Source: an uncultured Eubacterium sp. | Lineage (GTDB): Bacteria > Bacillota > Clostridia > Oscillospirales > Acutalibacteraceae | Direction: 5' to 3' | Assembly (NCBI GenBank): GCA_934561395.1 | Contig: CAKTGF010000006.1 | Location: 1 to 64,000, forward strand | Length of the DNA: 64,000 nt | Part shown: positions 16,400-24,602 of the stretch, piece after piece | Numbering within the stretch: the first letter of the stretch is position 1 | Layout of the letters: each line of letters opens with the position of its first letter | Position numbers and translations under genes: made by a program | The notes under the pieces: model-generated | The model's input: the letters and a program-made list of their open reading frames with translations, nothing else | The model's database searches: none | What the model was told of the DNA's origin: nothing

Positions 16400-17641
16400 C
16401 TAAACAATATAATCATTCAAATCCTTAAGATATTGAATTTCCACTGTGGCGTCAAGCAGAAGGCCGTTGTCAAGGTATTCCTCGCTGTGGATTACCCCCT
16501 GCCTTACAATTGCGGCAAGCTTAAGCTTGTCAAATGGCAGCAGCACCTTTATACGCCTTTTGTTTTGGGGCAGCGCCTTTTCAACAGTGGCAAGCAGCAG
16601 GTCTATGCCCTCCCCTGTCAATGCGCTGATTTTAACGGTGTTTTCATAAAAATCAAAATCGCTGTTGCAGGCTTTGTCCGACTTATTTAGAACATTAATT
16701 ATGGGCTTATCGGTGCATTTTAAATCGTTTAATAAATCCATTGTTACCTTAATATGCTCTGCACATTCGTCGCTGGAGGCGTCGCACACATTTAAAATAA
16801 CATCCGCCCACACCGCCTCCTCAAGGGTGGAGTGAAAAGCGTCAACCAGCTGGTGGGGCAAACGGCGCACAAGGCCGACAGTGTCAATAAGCATTATTTG
16901 CTGACCGTTTGGCAAAACCAATTTTCTTGCCGTTGGGTCAAGGGTTGCAAAAAGCTTGTCCTCCTGCAGCACCCCTGCGTCTGTTAAGCGATTCATAAGG
17001 GTTGATTTGCCTGCATTTGTGTAGCCCACAATGGCAACGCAAAGTGCGCCGTTTTTGCGCCTGCGCTCATGCATTGCGGTTCTGCGCTTTTCCATTTGGC
17101 TAAGCTCCTGCTTAAGGCTTTGAATACGGTTTCTGATATGCCTTTTATCCGTTTCAAGCTTAGTTTCGCCGGGGCCCCTGGTGCCTATTCCGCCGCCCAA
17201 GCGTGAAAGTGATGTGCCCTTGCCCGTAAGCCTTGGCAGGGAATATTTAAGCTGTGCCAGCTCTACCTGCAGTTTGCCCTCGCTTGACCTTGCTCTGCCG
17301 GCAAAAATATCCAAAATCAGGGTGGTTCTGTCAATAACTCTGGTATCGGTTATGTTTTCAATATTGCGTACCTGAACCGGGGAAAGTTCTCCGTCGGCAA
17401 TAATCAAATCTATTTCGTTATTGTGGCAAAAGTCGCTGATTTCCTGTAGCATACCCTTGCCCAGGTAGGTTGCCGCCTCGGGAGAGGGTCGGCGCTGAAT
17501 TACCTGCCCCATTACCAGCGCTCCGCTTGTTTTTGCAAGCTCGTCAAGCTCTGCCATTGAGGATTCTGCGTCATACTCTCCGCAGTCAAGGGAAATAAGC
17601 AGCGCCCTTTCCCTGTTGTCTTCGCTGTAATTTTCTATCAT
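16400..17641 (-). CDS. hflX: GTPase HflX
   Basis: 413 aa. This ribosome-associated GTPase splits stalled or hibernating 70S ribosomes. The N-terminal HflX domain and a glycine-rich linker (SRLGGGIGTRGPGET, 146-160) are followed by a coiled helix and the G domain: G1 GYTNAGKST at 206-214, the DTVG G3 motif and NKSD. It begins 8 bases after the PBP stop, so it is in the cell-wall operon, but no functional link is evident. Confidence 0.95.
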   Translation of the reverse strand: MIENYSEDNRERALLISLDCGEYDAESSMAELDELAKTSGALVMGQVIQRRPSPEAATYLGKGMLQEISDFCHNNEIDLIIADGELSPVQVRNIENITDTRVIDRTTLILDIFAGRARSSEGKLQVELAQLKYSLPRLTGKGTSLSRLGGGIGTRGPGETKLETDKRHIRNRIQSLKQELSQMEKRRTAMHERRRKNGALCVAIVGYTNAGKSTLMNRLTDAGVLQEDKLFATLDPTARKLVLPNGQQIMLIDTVGLVRRLPHQLVDAFHSTLEEAVWADVILNVCDASSDECAEHIKVTMDLLNDLKCTDKPIINVLNKSDKACNSDFDFYENTVKISALTGEGIDLLLATVEKALPQNKRRIKVLLPFDKLKLAAIVRQGVIHSEEYLDNGLLLDATVEIQYLKDLNDYIV

Positions 17642-17649
17642 AATTATCC

Positions 17650-19041
17650 TTAATATTTATCAACAATTGCCTGCAAAACCTTTTTTGCAATAGGTGCGGC
17701 TGTGTAGTGACCCGAGTTGCCGTTTTCAACAACCACAACAAAGGCATAGGGGTGGCTGTCGTCGTTCATATAGCCCACAAACCAGGCAATGTTATGGTCG
17801 GGGTTATCGTCAATCTCCGCAGTTCCCGTTTTAGCACAAACATTTAAGCCCTTCGGCACAACATCGGAATACTGATTTTTGCCGTTATATTCCATTAAAT
17901 CTGCAATTTTTGAGCAAACCGTTTTGTCAATAAGCTGTGTTTGGTTTTTAGGCAGTTCAATATCCATTGTGTTGCCCTTGTTGTTTTTAACATCGCTTAT
18001 AACATTAAATGACGGAGCACTGCCGCCGTTGCCGATAGCGCTTACTATGCGGAGCATGGTAATGGGCGCAATGCGTGTGTTGCCCTGACCAAAGCCGGTT
18101 CTGCCAAGCAAATCCTTGCCGTCGTCGCCGCCGTCAAAGGTGCCTGCAAAGGATTCGATTTTACCGCTGATTGTAACCGCCGAGCCTATACCCAGCTCTT
18201 TTGCAGTTTTAGTGAGCTTTTCAGAACCCAGCTCAACTGCGATTTGTGCAAAAACGCAGTTACAGCTTTTTGCAAAGGCCTGTTCAAGGGTAATTGTGCC
18301 GTGAACACTGTGGTTTTCGCAGGTAATGGGAACGCCTGTGCCGGGCACATAGCTGCCGGTGCAGGTCCATTTTCTTGTCAGTGCGTCGTCAAAATTTTCA
18401 ATGGCGCAAATTGCGGTTACTATTTTAAAGGTTGAGCCGGGAACATAGTGTGCCCCAAGCAGTCTGTTAATATACGCACCCTCGTATTTGTCGCTTGTGA
18501 GCAAATCGGAGGGTATGTTTTCAACATCAAATGAGGGGGAGGAAACCGAGCAAACCAAATCGCCGGTTTTGTAGTTAACCACCGCCACAGTTCCCTTTTT
18601 GCCGTTAAGCTGGTTATAGGCAAGGTTGCAAATTTCGCTGTCAATTGTAAGGTTAATATCGTTGCCCTTGCCGTTTTTTTCAAGGTTATAAACGCCGTAC
18701 ATAATGCTGTAGCCTGTTAAATCGGACCTGAAAGCAGCCTGCACCCCTGTTGAAATTGAGTTTGTGGGGTCGCCGATAACATGCAGGGTTGATTTTCTTG
18801 TGGTTTCGTCCTTGCTGTAAACCCTTTTGCCGTCAACGGTTTCTGCCAAAACATCGCCGTTGCTGTCATAAATTGTGCCTGCGCCGATTAACTGACCGTT
18901 GGTATAAATGTGGCTGTTAAAGCGTTTCATTGCCCAGGTGTTGCCGTTGTGAACAACGCTTACAGTTAAAATTACAAGACCCACCACAAAAAGTGCCGAT
19001 AAAATCAAAAGGAAAATTCCTCTTTTTGCTATTGTTTTCAT
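17650..19041 (-). CDS. Class B penicillin-binding protein (transpeptidase)
   Basis: 463 aa, short for a class B PBP. One N-terminal membrane helix (about 8-30) and a small non-catalytic region precede the transpeptidase domain with all three active-site motifs: S203-T-F-K206, S259-C-N261 and K404-T-G406. It crosslinks peptidoglycan with the SEDS polymerase encoded upstream, whose stop it overlaps (ATGA). The short N-domain resembles actinobacterial PbpA and clostridial homologs rather than FtsI or SpoVD; no PASTA domains are seen. Confidence 0.93.
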   Translation of the reverse strand: MKTIAKRGIFLLILSALFVVGLVILTVSVVHNGNTWAMKRFNSHIYTNGQLIGAGTIYDSNGDVLAETVDGKRVYSKDETTRKSTLHVIGDPTNSISTGVQAAFRSDLTGYSIMYGVYNLEKNGKGNDINLTIDSEICNLAYNQLNGKKGTVAVVNYKTGDLVCSVSSPSFDVENIPSDLLTSDKYEGAYINRLLGAHYVPGSTFKIVTAICAIENFDDALTRKWTCTGSYVPGTGVPITCENHSVHGTITLEQAFAKSCNCVFAQIAVELGSEKLTKTAKELGIGSAVTISGKIESFAGTFDGGDDGKDLLGRTGFGQGNTRIAPITMLRIVSAIGNGGSAPSFNVISDVKNNKGNTMDIELPKNQTQLIDKTVCSKIADLMEYNGKNQYSDVVPKGLNVCAKTGTAEIDDNPDHNIAWFVGYMNDDSHPYAFVVVVENGNSGHYTAAPIAKKVLQAIVDKY

Positions 19042-20300
19042 TTCTTCTTTGCACCTCCCAAATAGTTATAGGTGCGCACATCCGACGCCTTAATAAACGC
19101 CAATATTGCCCAGCAGCTTATCATCGATGAGCCGCCCTGACTTACAAAGGGAAGTGTTACGCCTGTAAGGGGCAAAATATCGGTTATGCCGAATATGTTT
19201 AACGCTGTTTGGAACAAAAGCATGCCTGCACCTGCAACAGCGGCTATGGAATAAAAGGTTGAGCGTGCCGCAACGGAGTTAACAAGAGCAGAAATAGCAA
19301 TGCAAACAAACGACATTACCAAAACAATGCCGAAAATGTAGCCCCATTCCTCGCAAATAACGCCGAAAATAATATCCGTTGTTGAGGCGTAAACATTTCT
19401 TACAAAGCCCTTGCCGATGCCAAGGCCCAAAAGTCCGCCGCTGGCAATGCCCACAAGCACCCTTGTTTGCTGAAAGCCCGAATCTGCCGAATATTCCCAA
19501 ACATGGCGGTAAACCGCAAAACGAGCCTTAACATACGCCTTATATTTAAGCACAATTACACCGCCCATAAGCGCACTGCCCACTGCAAGAATAATTGTTT
19601 TAATATCGCCCGATTTCATAAACGCAATTATAAGGAATGTGGCAAAGAAAATAAGCGCTGTGCCGAAGTCACGAATAAGGATAAGGGAGCCCACCACCGC
19701 AAGAGAAAAAGCAATAAACACAATAATATTTTTTGAGGTTTGTATTTTCTCCAAGGTTGCAGAGCCTACAAATATAAACGCTATTTTTACAAACTCCGAG
19801 GGCTGAAGCCTGAAGCCTGCAATTTCAATCCAGTTATACGCACCGTTGGTTGTGCCCTTAATTCTGCCCAAAACTATGTTAAGCAAAAGAAACAGTATTG
19901 CGCCGATAGCCACAATGGTTCTCATTTTCATGCAAAAATCCACATGCCCCATAAGGAACACCATAAAAATGAAAACTATAACCCCGGCAATTACCATTAT
20001 AAGCTGCTTAAACGCCGCATCTGCATCAATGCTGCCAACGGTAACCAAGCCCACACCGCAAAGGAAAAAGGCTATTATTTCAAGTTCAAAATTCCTGCGG
20101 CGAAAGCCCACATAAAAGATAATTAAATAAAACCATTCCACCATAACAAGCACAGCAAGAGAAATGAAAACCTTTGACTCAAAGGTGTCCCCTGCGTTTG
20201 CGCCCACATAGCCGGTTATCAGCTGAAAGACCGATAAAACAAACAGTAAAAGAAAGTTATTTACCGGCTTTACTTTATGATATTTGTTGACCGATGCCAT
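19038..20300 (-). CDS. SEDS-family glycosyltransferase (FtsW/RodA/SpoVE)
   Basis: 420 aa with about ten membrane helices. SEDS polymerases build glycan strands from lipid II. Conserved segments include the YNWIEIAGFRLQPSEFVK block and the C-terminal LPLTGVTLPFVSQGGSS signature. The pairing with a class B PBP is the standard SEDS-PBP unit. Whether it serves elongation, division or sporulation cannot be told from the sequence; the FHA partner upstream resembles the actinobacterial fha-rodA-pbpA order. Confidence 0.94.
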   Translation of the reverse strand: MASVNKYHKVKPVNNFLLLFVLSVFQLITGYVGANAGDTFESKVFISLAVLVMVEWFYLIIFYVGFRRRNFELEIIAFFLCGVGLVTVGSIDADAAFKQLIMVIAGVIVFIFMVFLMGHVDFCMKMRTIVAIGAILFLLLNIVLGRIKGTTNGAYNWIEIAGFRLQPSEFVKIAFIFVGSATLEKIQTSKNIIVFIAFSLAVVGSLILIRDFGTALIFFATFLIIAFMKSGDIKTIILAVGSALMGGVIVLKYKAYVKARFAVYRHVWEYSADSGFQQTRVLVGIASGGLLGLGIGKGFVRNVYASTTDIIFGVICEEWGYIFGIVLVMSFVCIAISALVNSVAARSTFYSIAAVAGAGMLLFQTALNIFGITDILPLTGVTLPFVSQGGSSMISCWAILAFIKASDVRTYNYLGGAKKK

Positions 20301-20312
20301 AAATAACCCTCC

Positions 20313-21065
20313 TTACCTGTCGTAAAATACGAATACCTTGTCGCCTATTGTTACAAGGTCGCCGTCAAAAATCAGCTGGGGCTGATTAATATACCGTCCG
20401 TTAAGCTTGGTGCCGTTGTGCGACTCCAAATCAACCAGTGCCCAGCCACGGCTGGTTCTGTAAATTCTTGCGTGGTTGCCGCTTACGGTGTCGCTTAAAA
20501 TCTGAATATCGCAATCGTTGCCACGGCCCACAAGAACATCCTGCGATTTAAGGTAAACCGGCCGCTTGGTTTTAACATCAACCAAAACGCCGTATGCAAC
20601 ATTGTTGTTTTGTTGTGGCGGCATTTGGTTAATTGCATTTCGCAGCTCGTTGCGGCGCTGTGTTGACACCGCCTCGTCGCACACAAATTTAAGGGGCACA
20701 GAGCCGATTAGCAGTTCGTCCCCGTTTTCAATAACCGTGGGGCCGTCGATAATCTGACCGTTAACAGCCACATTGCCGCCCTTGTCGGTGGTATCGCTTA
20801 TTACCCAATCTCTGCGTTTTTTTGCAATAACTGCGTGAAAACGGTAAACCGTTGTATATTGCAGGGGTATGTCGTTTGATTTACTTCTGCCTATTGATGT
20901 TTCCCAATGCATAATATCAACCGTTGTGCCGTCAAGCTCGTTTACAAGCTGCGCCAGCTTGTGAATACGGGGTCTGTTTCTGAATAGGGAAATTATGCAG
21001 GTTAGCAATATTACAACTATTGCCACCGGCGAAACATATCTCATTGCAGATACGATATATTCCAT
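20313..21065 (-). CDS. Membrane protein with two FHA domains
   Basis: 250 aa. One N-terminal membrane helix (about 8-28) is followed by two forkhead-associated domains at about 50-130 (TSIGRSKSND, RFHAVI) and 170-250 (VGRGNDCD, GNHARI, SHNGTKLNG). FHA domains bind phosphothreonine, so the protein may tie the downstream SEDS-PBP pair to Ser/Thr kinase signalling, as FhaB does in actinobacteria. The second FHA has the complete G-R/S-H/N-G set; the first keeps GRS but reads RFH in place of SxxH. It is the first gene of its operon. Confidence 0.88.
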   Translation of the reverse strand: MEYIVSAMRYVSPVAIVVILLTCIISLFRNRPRIHKLAQLVNELDGTTVDIMHWETSIGRSKSNDIPLQYTTVYRFHAVIAKKRRDWVISDTTDKGGNVAVNGQIIDGPTVIENGDELLIGSVPLKFVCDEAVSTQRRNELRNAINQMPPQQNNNVAYGVLVDVKTKRPVYLKSQDVLVGRGNDCDIQILSDTVSGNHARIYRTSRGWALVDLESHNGTKLNGRYINQPQLIFDGDLVTIGDKVFVFYDR

Positions 21066-21109
21066 AAATACAGCTCCTTTACCGTTTGTAGTATTTAATG
21101 TTATACTTA

Positions 21110-21138
21110 ATACTAATGATATTTTGCAAAAAAGTCAA
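21110..21138 (-). promoter_or_regulatory. Promoter of the FHA-FtsW-PBP operon
   Basis: TTGACT and TAGTAT are 17 bp apart on the minus strand, about 40 bases before the FHA start. Its -35 is only 4 bp from the -35 of the divergent galM promoter. Confidence 0.65.
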
Positions 21139-21142
21139 GAAC

Positions 21143-21171
21143 TTGAATTTATAAGCAATATAATATATACT
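21143..21171 (+). promoter_or_regulatory. Promoter of galM
   Basis: TTGAAT and TATACT are 17 bp apart, giving a leader of about 27 bases that ends in AAAGGA. It is back to back with the FHA-operon promoter. Confidence 0.6.
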
Positions 21172-21205
21172 AATATTAATCGCAATTTCAGAAAGGACAA
21201 AATCT

Positions 21206-22261
21206 ATGAGCATAAAAAAATCTATTTTCGGCACCCTTGCCGACGGAAAGGTAATTGACCTTTACACAATAACCAACAAAAGCGGCGCATCGGTTTCGCT
21301 GCAAACCCTTGGCGCAGGTATTCAGTCGCTTTGTATGCCCGATAAAAACGGCAAGCTTGATGATGTGGTTTTGGGCTTTGACAACCCGCAGGATTACACC
21401 AACCCCGATTACGGCTATCAGGGCCTGGCAGTGGGCAGATGGGCAAACCGTATCCGTGACGGAAAATTTACCTTTAAGGGCGTTGAGTACCACACCCCAA
21501 AAAACCAAGGCAGCTGGACCCTGCACGGCGGCGGCCGTTTCAGTTTTACCCCCTGGGAGGTTGAGGGTTATGACGATAACTCCGTAACCTTTAAACGCTT
21601 TTCTCCCGACGGAGAGGACGGCTTTGGCGGCAACTTTGAAATTAAGGTAAAATACACCTTAACCGAAAGCAACGCCCTTGTGATTGATTACACCGTTTTA
21701 AGCGATACCGACACCGTGGCAAACCCCACCAACCACGCATATTTTAACCTTAGCGGAAAAGCCGGCGAAGCCATTGAAAACCACTGTCTTATGATTAATT
21801 CCGACTATTTTACCGAAACCGACGATAACCAACTTACCACCGGTGAGCTGGGCGAGGTTAAGGGCACAATGATGGATTTTACACACCTGCACAAAATCGG
21901 GGATAAAATCGACGAACCCTTCAGAGCAATTATTGACGGAATCGGATACGATAATAACTATTGCCTAAGAAGCAGCGATTTTACACAGGCTCACGCAGCA
22001 ACCCTTTTGCACAGGGAAAGCGGCAGAAGGCTGGATGTTTATACCGACCTGCCGGGTATTCAGTTGTATTGCGGCGGCTGGCTCAGCAAGGATTACACCG
22101 CAGGCAAAGGCGACAGCAAGGTTACATACCGCCGTGGAGTTGCCCTTGAAACCCAATTTTACCCCGATACACTGAACAACCCCAATTTCCCGTTCAAATA
22201 TGTTAAGGCAGGGGAAGAATTTAAAACCACAACCGAATTTAGATTTTCTGTTGAAAAATAA
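21206..22261 (+). CDS. galM: Aldose 1-epimerase (galactose mutarotase)
   Basis: 351 aa. It interconverts alpha and beta anomers of galactose or glucose. H107 (TLHGG), H177 in NPTNHAYFNLSG and a C-terminal glutamate in ALETQF match the catalytic set of the family. No other Leloir gene is adjacent, so it may act on general sugar uptake. AAAGGA lies eight bases before the ATG. Confidence 0.95.
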   Translation: MSIKKSIFGTLADGKVIDLYTITNKSGASVSLQTLGAGIQSLCMPDKNGKLDDVVLGFDNPQDYTNPDYGYQGLAVGRWANRIRDGKFTFKGVEYHTPKNQGSWTLHGGGRFSFTPWEVEGYDDNSVTFKRFSPDGEDGFGGNFEIKVKYTLTESNALVIDYTVLSDTDTVANPTNHAYFNLSGKAGEAIENHCLMINSDYFTETDDNQLTTGELGEVKGTMMDFTHLHKIGDKIDEPFRAIIDGIGYDNNYCLRSSDFTQAHAATLLHRESGRRLDVYTDLPGIQLYCGGWLSKDYTAGKGDSKVTYRRGVALETQFYPDTLNNPNFPFKYVKAGEEFKTTTEFRFSVEK

Positions 22262-22267
22262 CCTAAT

Positions 22268-23278
22268 ATGAGTAAAAAGAACTATAATTCCTTAGACATT
22301 GCCAAGCTGTTTATGGCAGTTTGCGTTGTGGCAATTCACACAAACCCCTTTTATTTTTGCAACAACACCCTTATCGTTAATTTATACAATCAAATAATAA
22401 GCTGGGCAGTGCCGTTTTTCTTTATTTGCTCAGGCTTTTTAATCGGCAAAAAGGTTGATTTTTCATCTGATAATGCATATTTGCCAATTAAAAAATCGGC
22501 TGTTAAAATGCTTAAGCTTTATGTGATTTGGAGCGTTATTTACCTACCCCCGGCAATAGCCGAGCGGTTAGGCGCAGGCAAATCTCTTGCTTACAATTTG
22601 CTGCATTATGCCAAGGGCTTTATAATCAACGGCGAGCATTATAATTCGTGGATATTGTGGTATTTGCTGTCCTCCTTTTACGCACTTGCGCTTATTGCGT
22701 TTCTTGTAAAGCGCAGGCTTTCGTTAAAGAAAATAACGGCAATCGGCGCAGGGCTTTTTGTGTGCTGGCTTTTGCTTAACACACTCGGCGATTACGAGTC
22801 GCAATTGCCCGCTGCAATAAAAAGGCTTATGCCGCTGATTGACGCAACCGTAAGCAGGGGCAAGCCCTTGCAGGGATTTTTATACGTTCCCTTGGGTATG
22901 TGCCTGGCAAAAGCAAAAATTAAGGTGCCCTATTGCGGCATAGCCTTTGTCCTTTGCTTTGCCTTAAGTTTTTTCATAAGCCCTACATTGGGCAGAGCGT
23001 TAACGCCCTTTACCGTTTCGGCGCTTTTCGGCATGGTTGTATCTGCCGATTTGCCGGATTCAAAGGCATACCCTGTTATGCGCAAGCTGAGCACGGGAAT
23101 ATATTTTATTCATCTTTATTGCTGGATGCTGGTTTATCTTGTGCTCTACGGCAAAAAGACCTACGGCCCAACGGCATTTTTTGCAACGGTGCTGCTGTCT
23201 GCCGCACTTACAGGGGTATGGATTGTAATAACCGCTAAAATCAAAAAGCGAAAAGCGCCTAAGGCACACGCCGCATAA
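22268..23278 (+). CDS. Acyltransferase-3 family membrane protein
   Basis: 336 aa with about ten membrane helices. It starts with the family signature SLDIAKLFMAVCVVAIH (histidine in helix 1), typical of O-acetyltransferases that modify surface glycans or peptidoglycan. It begins 6 bases after galM with no clear ribosome site, so translation is probably coupled. The substrate is unknown. Two other members of the family lie in this window (26757-27812 and 61497-62519). Confidence 0.87.
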   Translation: MSKKNYNSLDIAKLFMAVCVVAIHTNPFYFCNNTLIVNLYNQIISWAVPFFFICSGFLIGKKVDFSSDNAYLPIKKSAVKMLKLYVIWSVIYLPPAIAERLGAGKSLAYNLLHYAKGFIINGEHYNSWILWYLLSSFYALALIAFLVKRRLSLKKITAIGAGLFVCWLLLNTLGDYESQLPAAIKRLMPLIDATVSRGKPLQGFLYVPLGMCLAKAKIKVPYCGIAFVLCFALSFFISPTLGRALTPFTVSALFGMVVSADLPDSKAYPVMRKLSTGIYFIHLYCWMLVYLVLYGKKTYGPTAFFATVLLSAALTGVWIVITAKIKKRKAPKAHAA

Positions 23279-23336
23279 AAAACATTTTCCCTTTGCCGAT
23301 AATTCGGTAACCCTTCAATGCATTTCATTTTGTGTG

Positions 23337-23365
23337 TTGACAAATAACAGCCATAATGTTATCAT
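23337..23365 (+). promoter_or_regulatory. Strong promoter of the GNAT/methyltransferase island
   Basis: A perfect TTGACA and TATCAT are 17 bp apart. Transcription should start near 23372, only about 15 bases before a 30-codon leader ORF with its own AGAGGA ribosome site. Confidence 0.82.
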
Positions 23366-23386
23366 TTGAAAAAAGAGGAATTCATT

Positions 23387-23479
23387 ATGATTGATTTGAT
23401 TGCAAAAGTGAACACCGCAGCAATGCGCAGACAGCCTATGCATTATGCATGGGCTTATTTGCATTGTGTTCAGCGGTAG
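23387..23479 (+). CDS. 30-codon leader peptide (attenuator ORF)
   Basis: A small ORF with GAGGA 7-8 bases before the ATG, starting MIDLIAKVNTAAMRRQ and ending WAYLHCVQR. It lies immediately downstream of a consensus promoter and ends 27 bases before an intrinsic terminator. Its codons contain two regulatory RNA arms: GAACAC (23410-23415) and GTGTTC (23466-23471), with a 7-bp hairpin between them (23435-23453). The layout suggests that a ribosome stalled in the early codons decides whether the terminator forms. No residue is strongly repeated, so amino-acid starvation sensing is less likely than drug- or nascent-peptide-induced stalling. I do not recognise the peptide. Confidence 0.65.
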   Translation: MIDLIAKVNTAAMRRQPMHYAWAYLHCVQR

Positions 23480-23539
23480 TAATCAATCGATTTATAGCAT
23501 AACAAAACTGCTGACGAACACTTATGTTTGCCGGCAGTT
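23410..23539 (+). promoter_or_regulatory. Transcription attenuator with three alternative pairings
   Basis: Arm 1 GAACAC (23410-23415) and arm 3 GAACAC (23516-23521) are identical hexamers that compete for arm 2 GTGTTC (23466-23471). Arms 2 and 3 can extend with AGC/GCT across a 3-base bulge, giving an antiterminator. Arms 3 and 4 form the terminator at 23506-23539. A free-running ribosome or a 1:2 hairpin allows termination; a ribosome held over arm 1 frees arm 2 to block it. Pairings were worked out by eye. Confidence 0.6.
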
Positions 23540-23547
23540 ATTTTTTT
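23506..23547 (+). terminator. Intrinsic terminator/attenuator before the first GNAT gene
   Basis: AACTGCTG...CCGGCAGTT forms about 14 pairs with one mismatch and a small loop, followed by A and seven T residues. It lies after the promoter and leader ORF but before the first full gene, so it must be read through for the island to be expressed. Confidence 0.8.
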
Positions 23548-23566
23548 ATTTACGGAGAGTGAAATT

Positions 23567-24013
23567 ATGATTAGAGAATTAACCCTTAACGATTTTGAAA
23601 TTGCAGAAAATATTATTGCAAGGCTGCATAAATTGCATGTTGAAAACAGACCTGATTTTTATAAAGAAGATGAGCGCCCCATAGACAAAAAGGAATACAG
23701 GCAGCTGTTAAAAAGCCAAGACAAAATCAACCTTGCCTTTGTTGTTGATAACAAAATTGCAGGTATATGCCTTGCAACAGTTAAAAACAGAATTGAAAAA
23801 TCAATTTATATTGACGACATTTTCGTACTTGAAGAATTCAGGCACCGGGGCATTGCCACAAGGCTTTTTGAACAAATCAAGGTTATCGCAAAAGATATTG
23901 GGGCAAAAAGAATTGATTTAACGGTGTGGCAATTTAACACCCCTGCCCTAAGCTTTTACAAATCCCTTGGAATGGAAACACAAAGAACAATATTAGAAAC
24001 GAGGTTAAAATGA
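23567..24013 (+). CDS. GNAT family N-acetyltransferase (1)
   Basis: 148 aa from the ATG at 23567 (GGAGAG eight bases upstream); an upstream in-frame ATG at 23528 lies inside the terminator hairpin and is rejected. The GNAT core is clear: beta4 DDIFVLEEFRHRGIATRLFE carries the acetyl-CoA pyrophosphate loop, followed by the AKRIDLTVWQFNTPALSFYKSLG end. The acceptor is unknown; position behind an attenuator and beside a methyltransferase suggests small-molecule or antibiotic modification, but this is inference. Its last 13 codons lie in the first copy of the 46-bp repeat. Confidence 0.88.
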   Translation: MIRELTLNDFEIAENIIARLHKLHVENRPDFYKEDERPIDKKEYRQLLKSQDKINLAFVVDNKIAGICLATVKNRIEKSIYIDDIFVLEEFRHRGIATRLFEQIKVIAKDIGAKRIDLTVWQFNTPALSFYKSLGMETQRTILETRLK

Positions 24014-24014
24014 T
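23969..24014. repeat. 46-bp direct repeat, copy A
   Basis: This copy encodes the C-terminus of GNAT 1 (ETQRTILETRLK and stop) and the junction to GNAT 2. It is identical over 46 bases to 24557-24602. It carries ACGAGG (Shine-Dalgarno) and an ATG whose own frame closes after three codons, the real GNAT 2 start being five bases later. Confidence 0.9.
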
Positions 24015-24584
24015 ATGTTAAATCACAAAGGAACTCAAGCAATAAAAACCGAACGGCTATTGTTGAGAAAAATTAAAGAAAGCGATTACAAGGATATGTA
24101 TGTATTTACAGTCAAGGAAGAGGTGGCAAAGTATGTATCCTGGTCGGTACACAAAAGCATTGAGGAAACAAAAGCCCTGTGCAAAATGTGGGCAAGCGAA
24201 TACTCAAATAACAGCCGATACAATTGGGCTATTGTATATGACGGCAGGGTTATCGGCAGCATTGATGTTGTAAAAATTATTGACACAACAGCGATAATCG
24301 GCTGGCAAATAGACAGTACATATTGGAATAAGGGCATTGTAACGGAGGCTGCAACAGCTGTAAGAGATTATCTTTTCAGTGAAATAGGCATTGAGGCAAT
24401 TGAAGCGGAATATGTTAAAGACAATATCGGCTCAGGCAGAGTAATGCAAAAAATCGGAATGAAGGAAACTCCCCTAAAAAACTCTTTAACCTATCAGGCA
24501 AGGCATATTTCACAAGTTGACGGAATACCGATAATCTGCTGCAAGCTGACAAAAGAGGAATGGAAACACAAAGAACAATATTAG
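24015..24584 (+). CDS. GNAT family N-acetyltransferase (2, RimJ/RimL-like)
   Basis: 189 aa. It starts TERLLLRKIKESDYKDMY, as in the RimJ/RimL branch, and has the YWNKGIVTEAATAVRDYLF acetyl-CoA loop and NIGSGRVMQKIGM end. These enzymes acetylate protein N-termini or small amines, including antibiotics. The gene is flanked by both copies of a perfect 46-bp direct repeat. Its last nine residues (EWKHKEQY) come from the repeat read in a different frame from that used by GNAT 1, which suggests the gene was inserted or duplicated into the junction. Confidence 0.87.
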   Translation: MLNHKGTQAIKTERLLLRKIKESDYKDMYVFTVKEEVAKYVSWSVHKSIEETKALCKMWASEYSNNSRYNWAIVYDGRVIGSIDVVKIIDTTAIIGWQIDSTYWNKGIVTEAATAVRDYLFSEIGIEAIEAEYVKDNIGSGRVMQKIGMKETPLKNSLTYQARHISQVDGIPIICCKLTKEEWKHKEQY

Positions 24585-24602
24585 AAACGAGGTTAAAATG
24601 AT
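24557..24602. repeat. 46-bp direct repeat, copy B
   Basis: Identical to copy A, 588 bases downstream. Here the GNAT 2 frame ends at the internal TAG, ACGAGG is the ribosome site and the ATG at 24598 starts the methyltransferase. Without GNAT 2, the GNAT 1 stop would overlap the methyltransferase start as ATGA. Confidence 0.9.

Noticed and set aside
19740..20126. 128-codon plus-strand frame inside the SEDS polymerase gene
   Set aside because: It lies wholly antisense to a clear SEDS protein and its His/Lys/Asn-rich translation has no family character.
23293..23310. Terminator after the galM acyltransferase
   Set aside because: A 7-bp stem exists, but no T-run follows; it is too weak to list as a feature.
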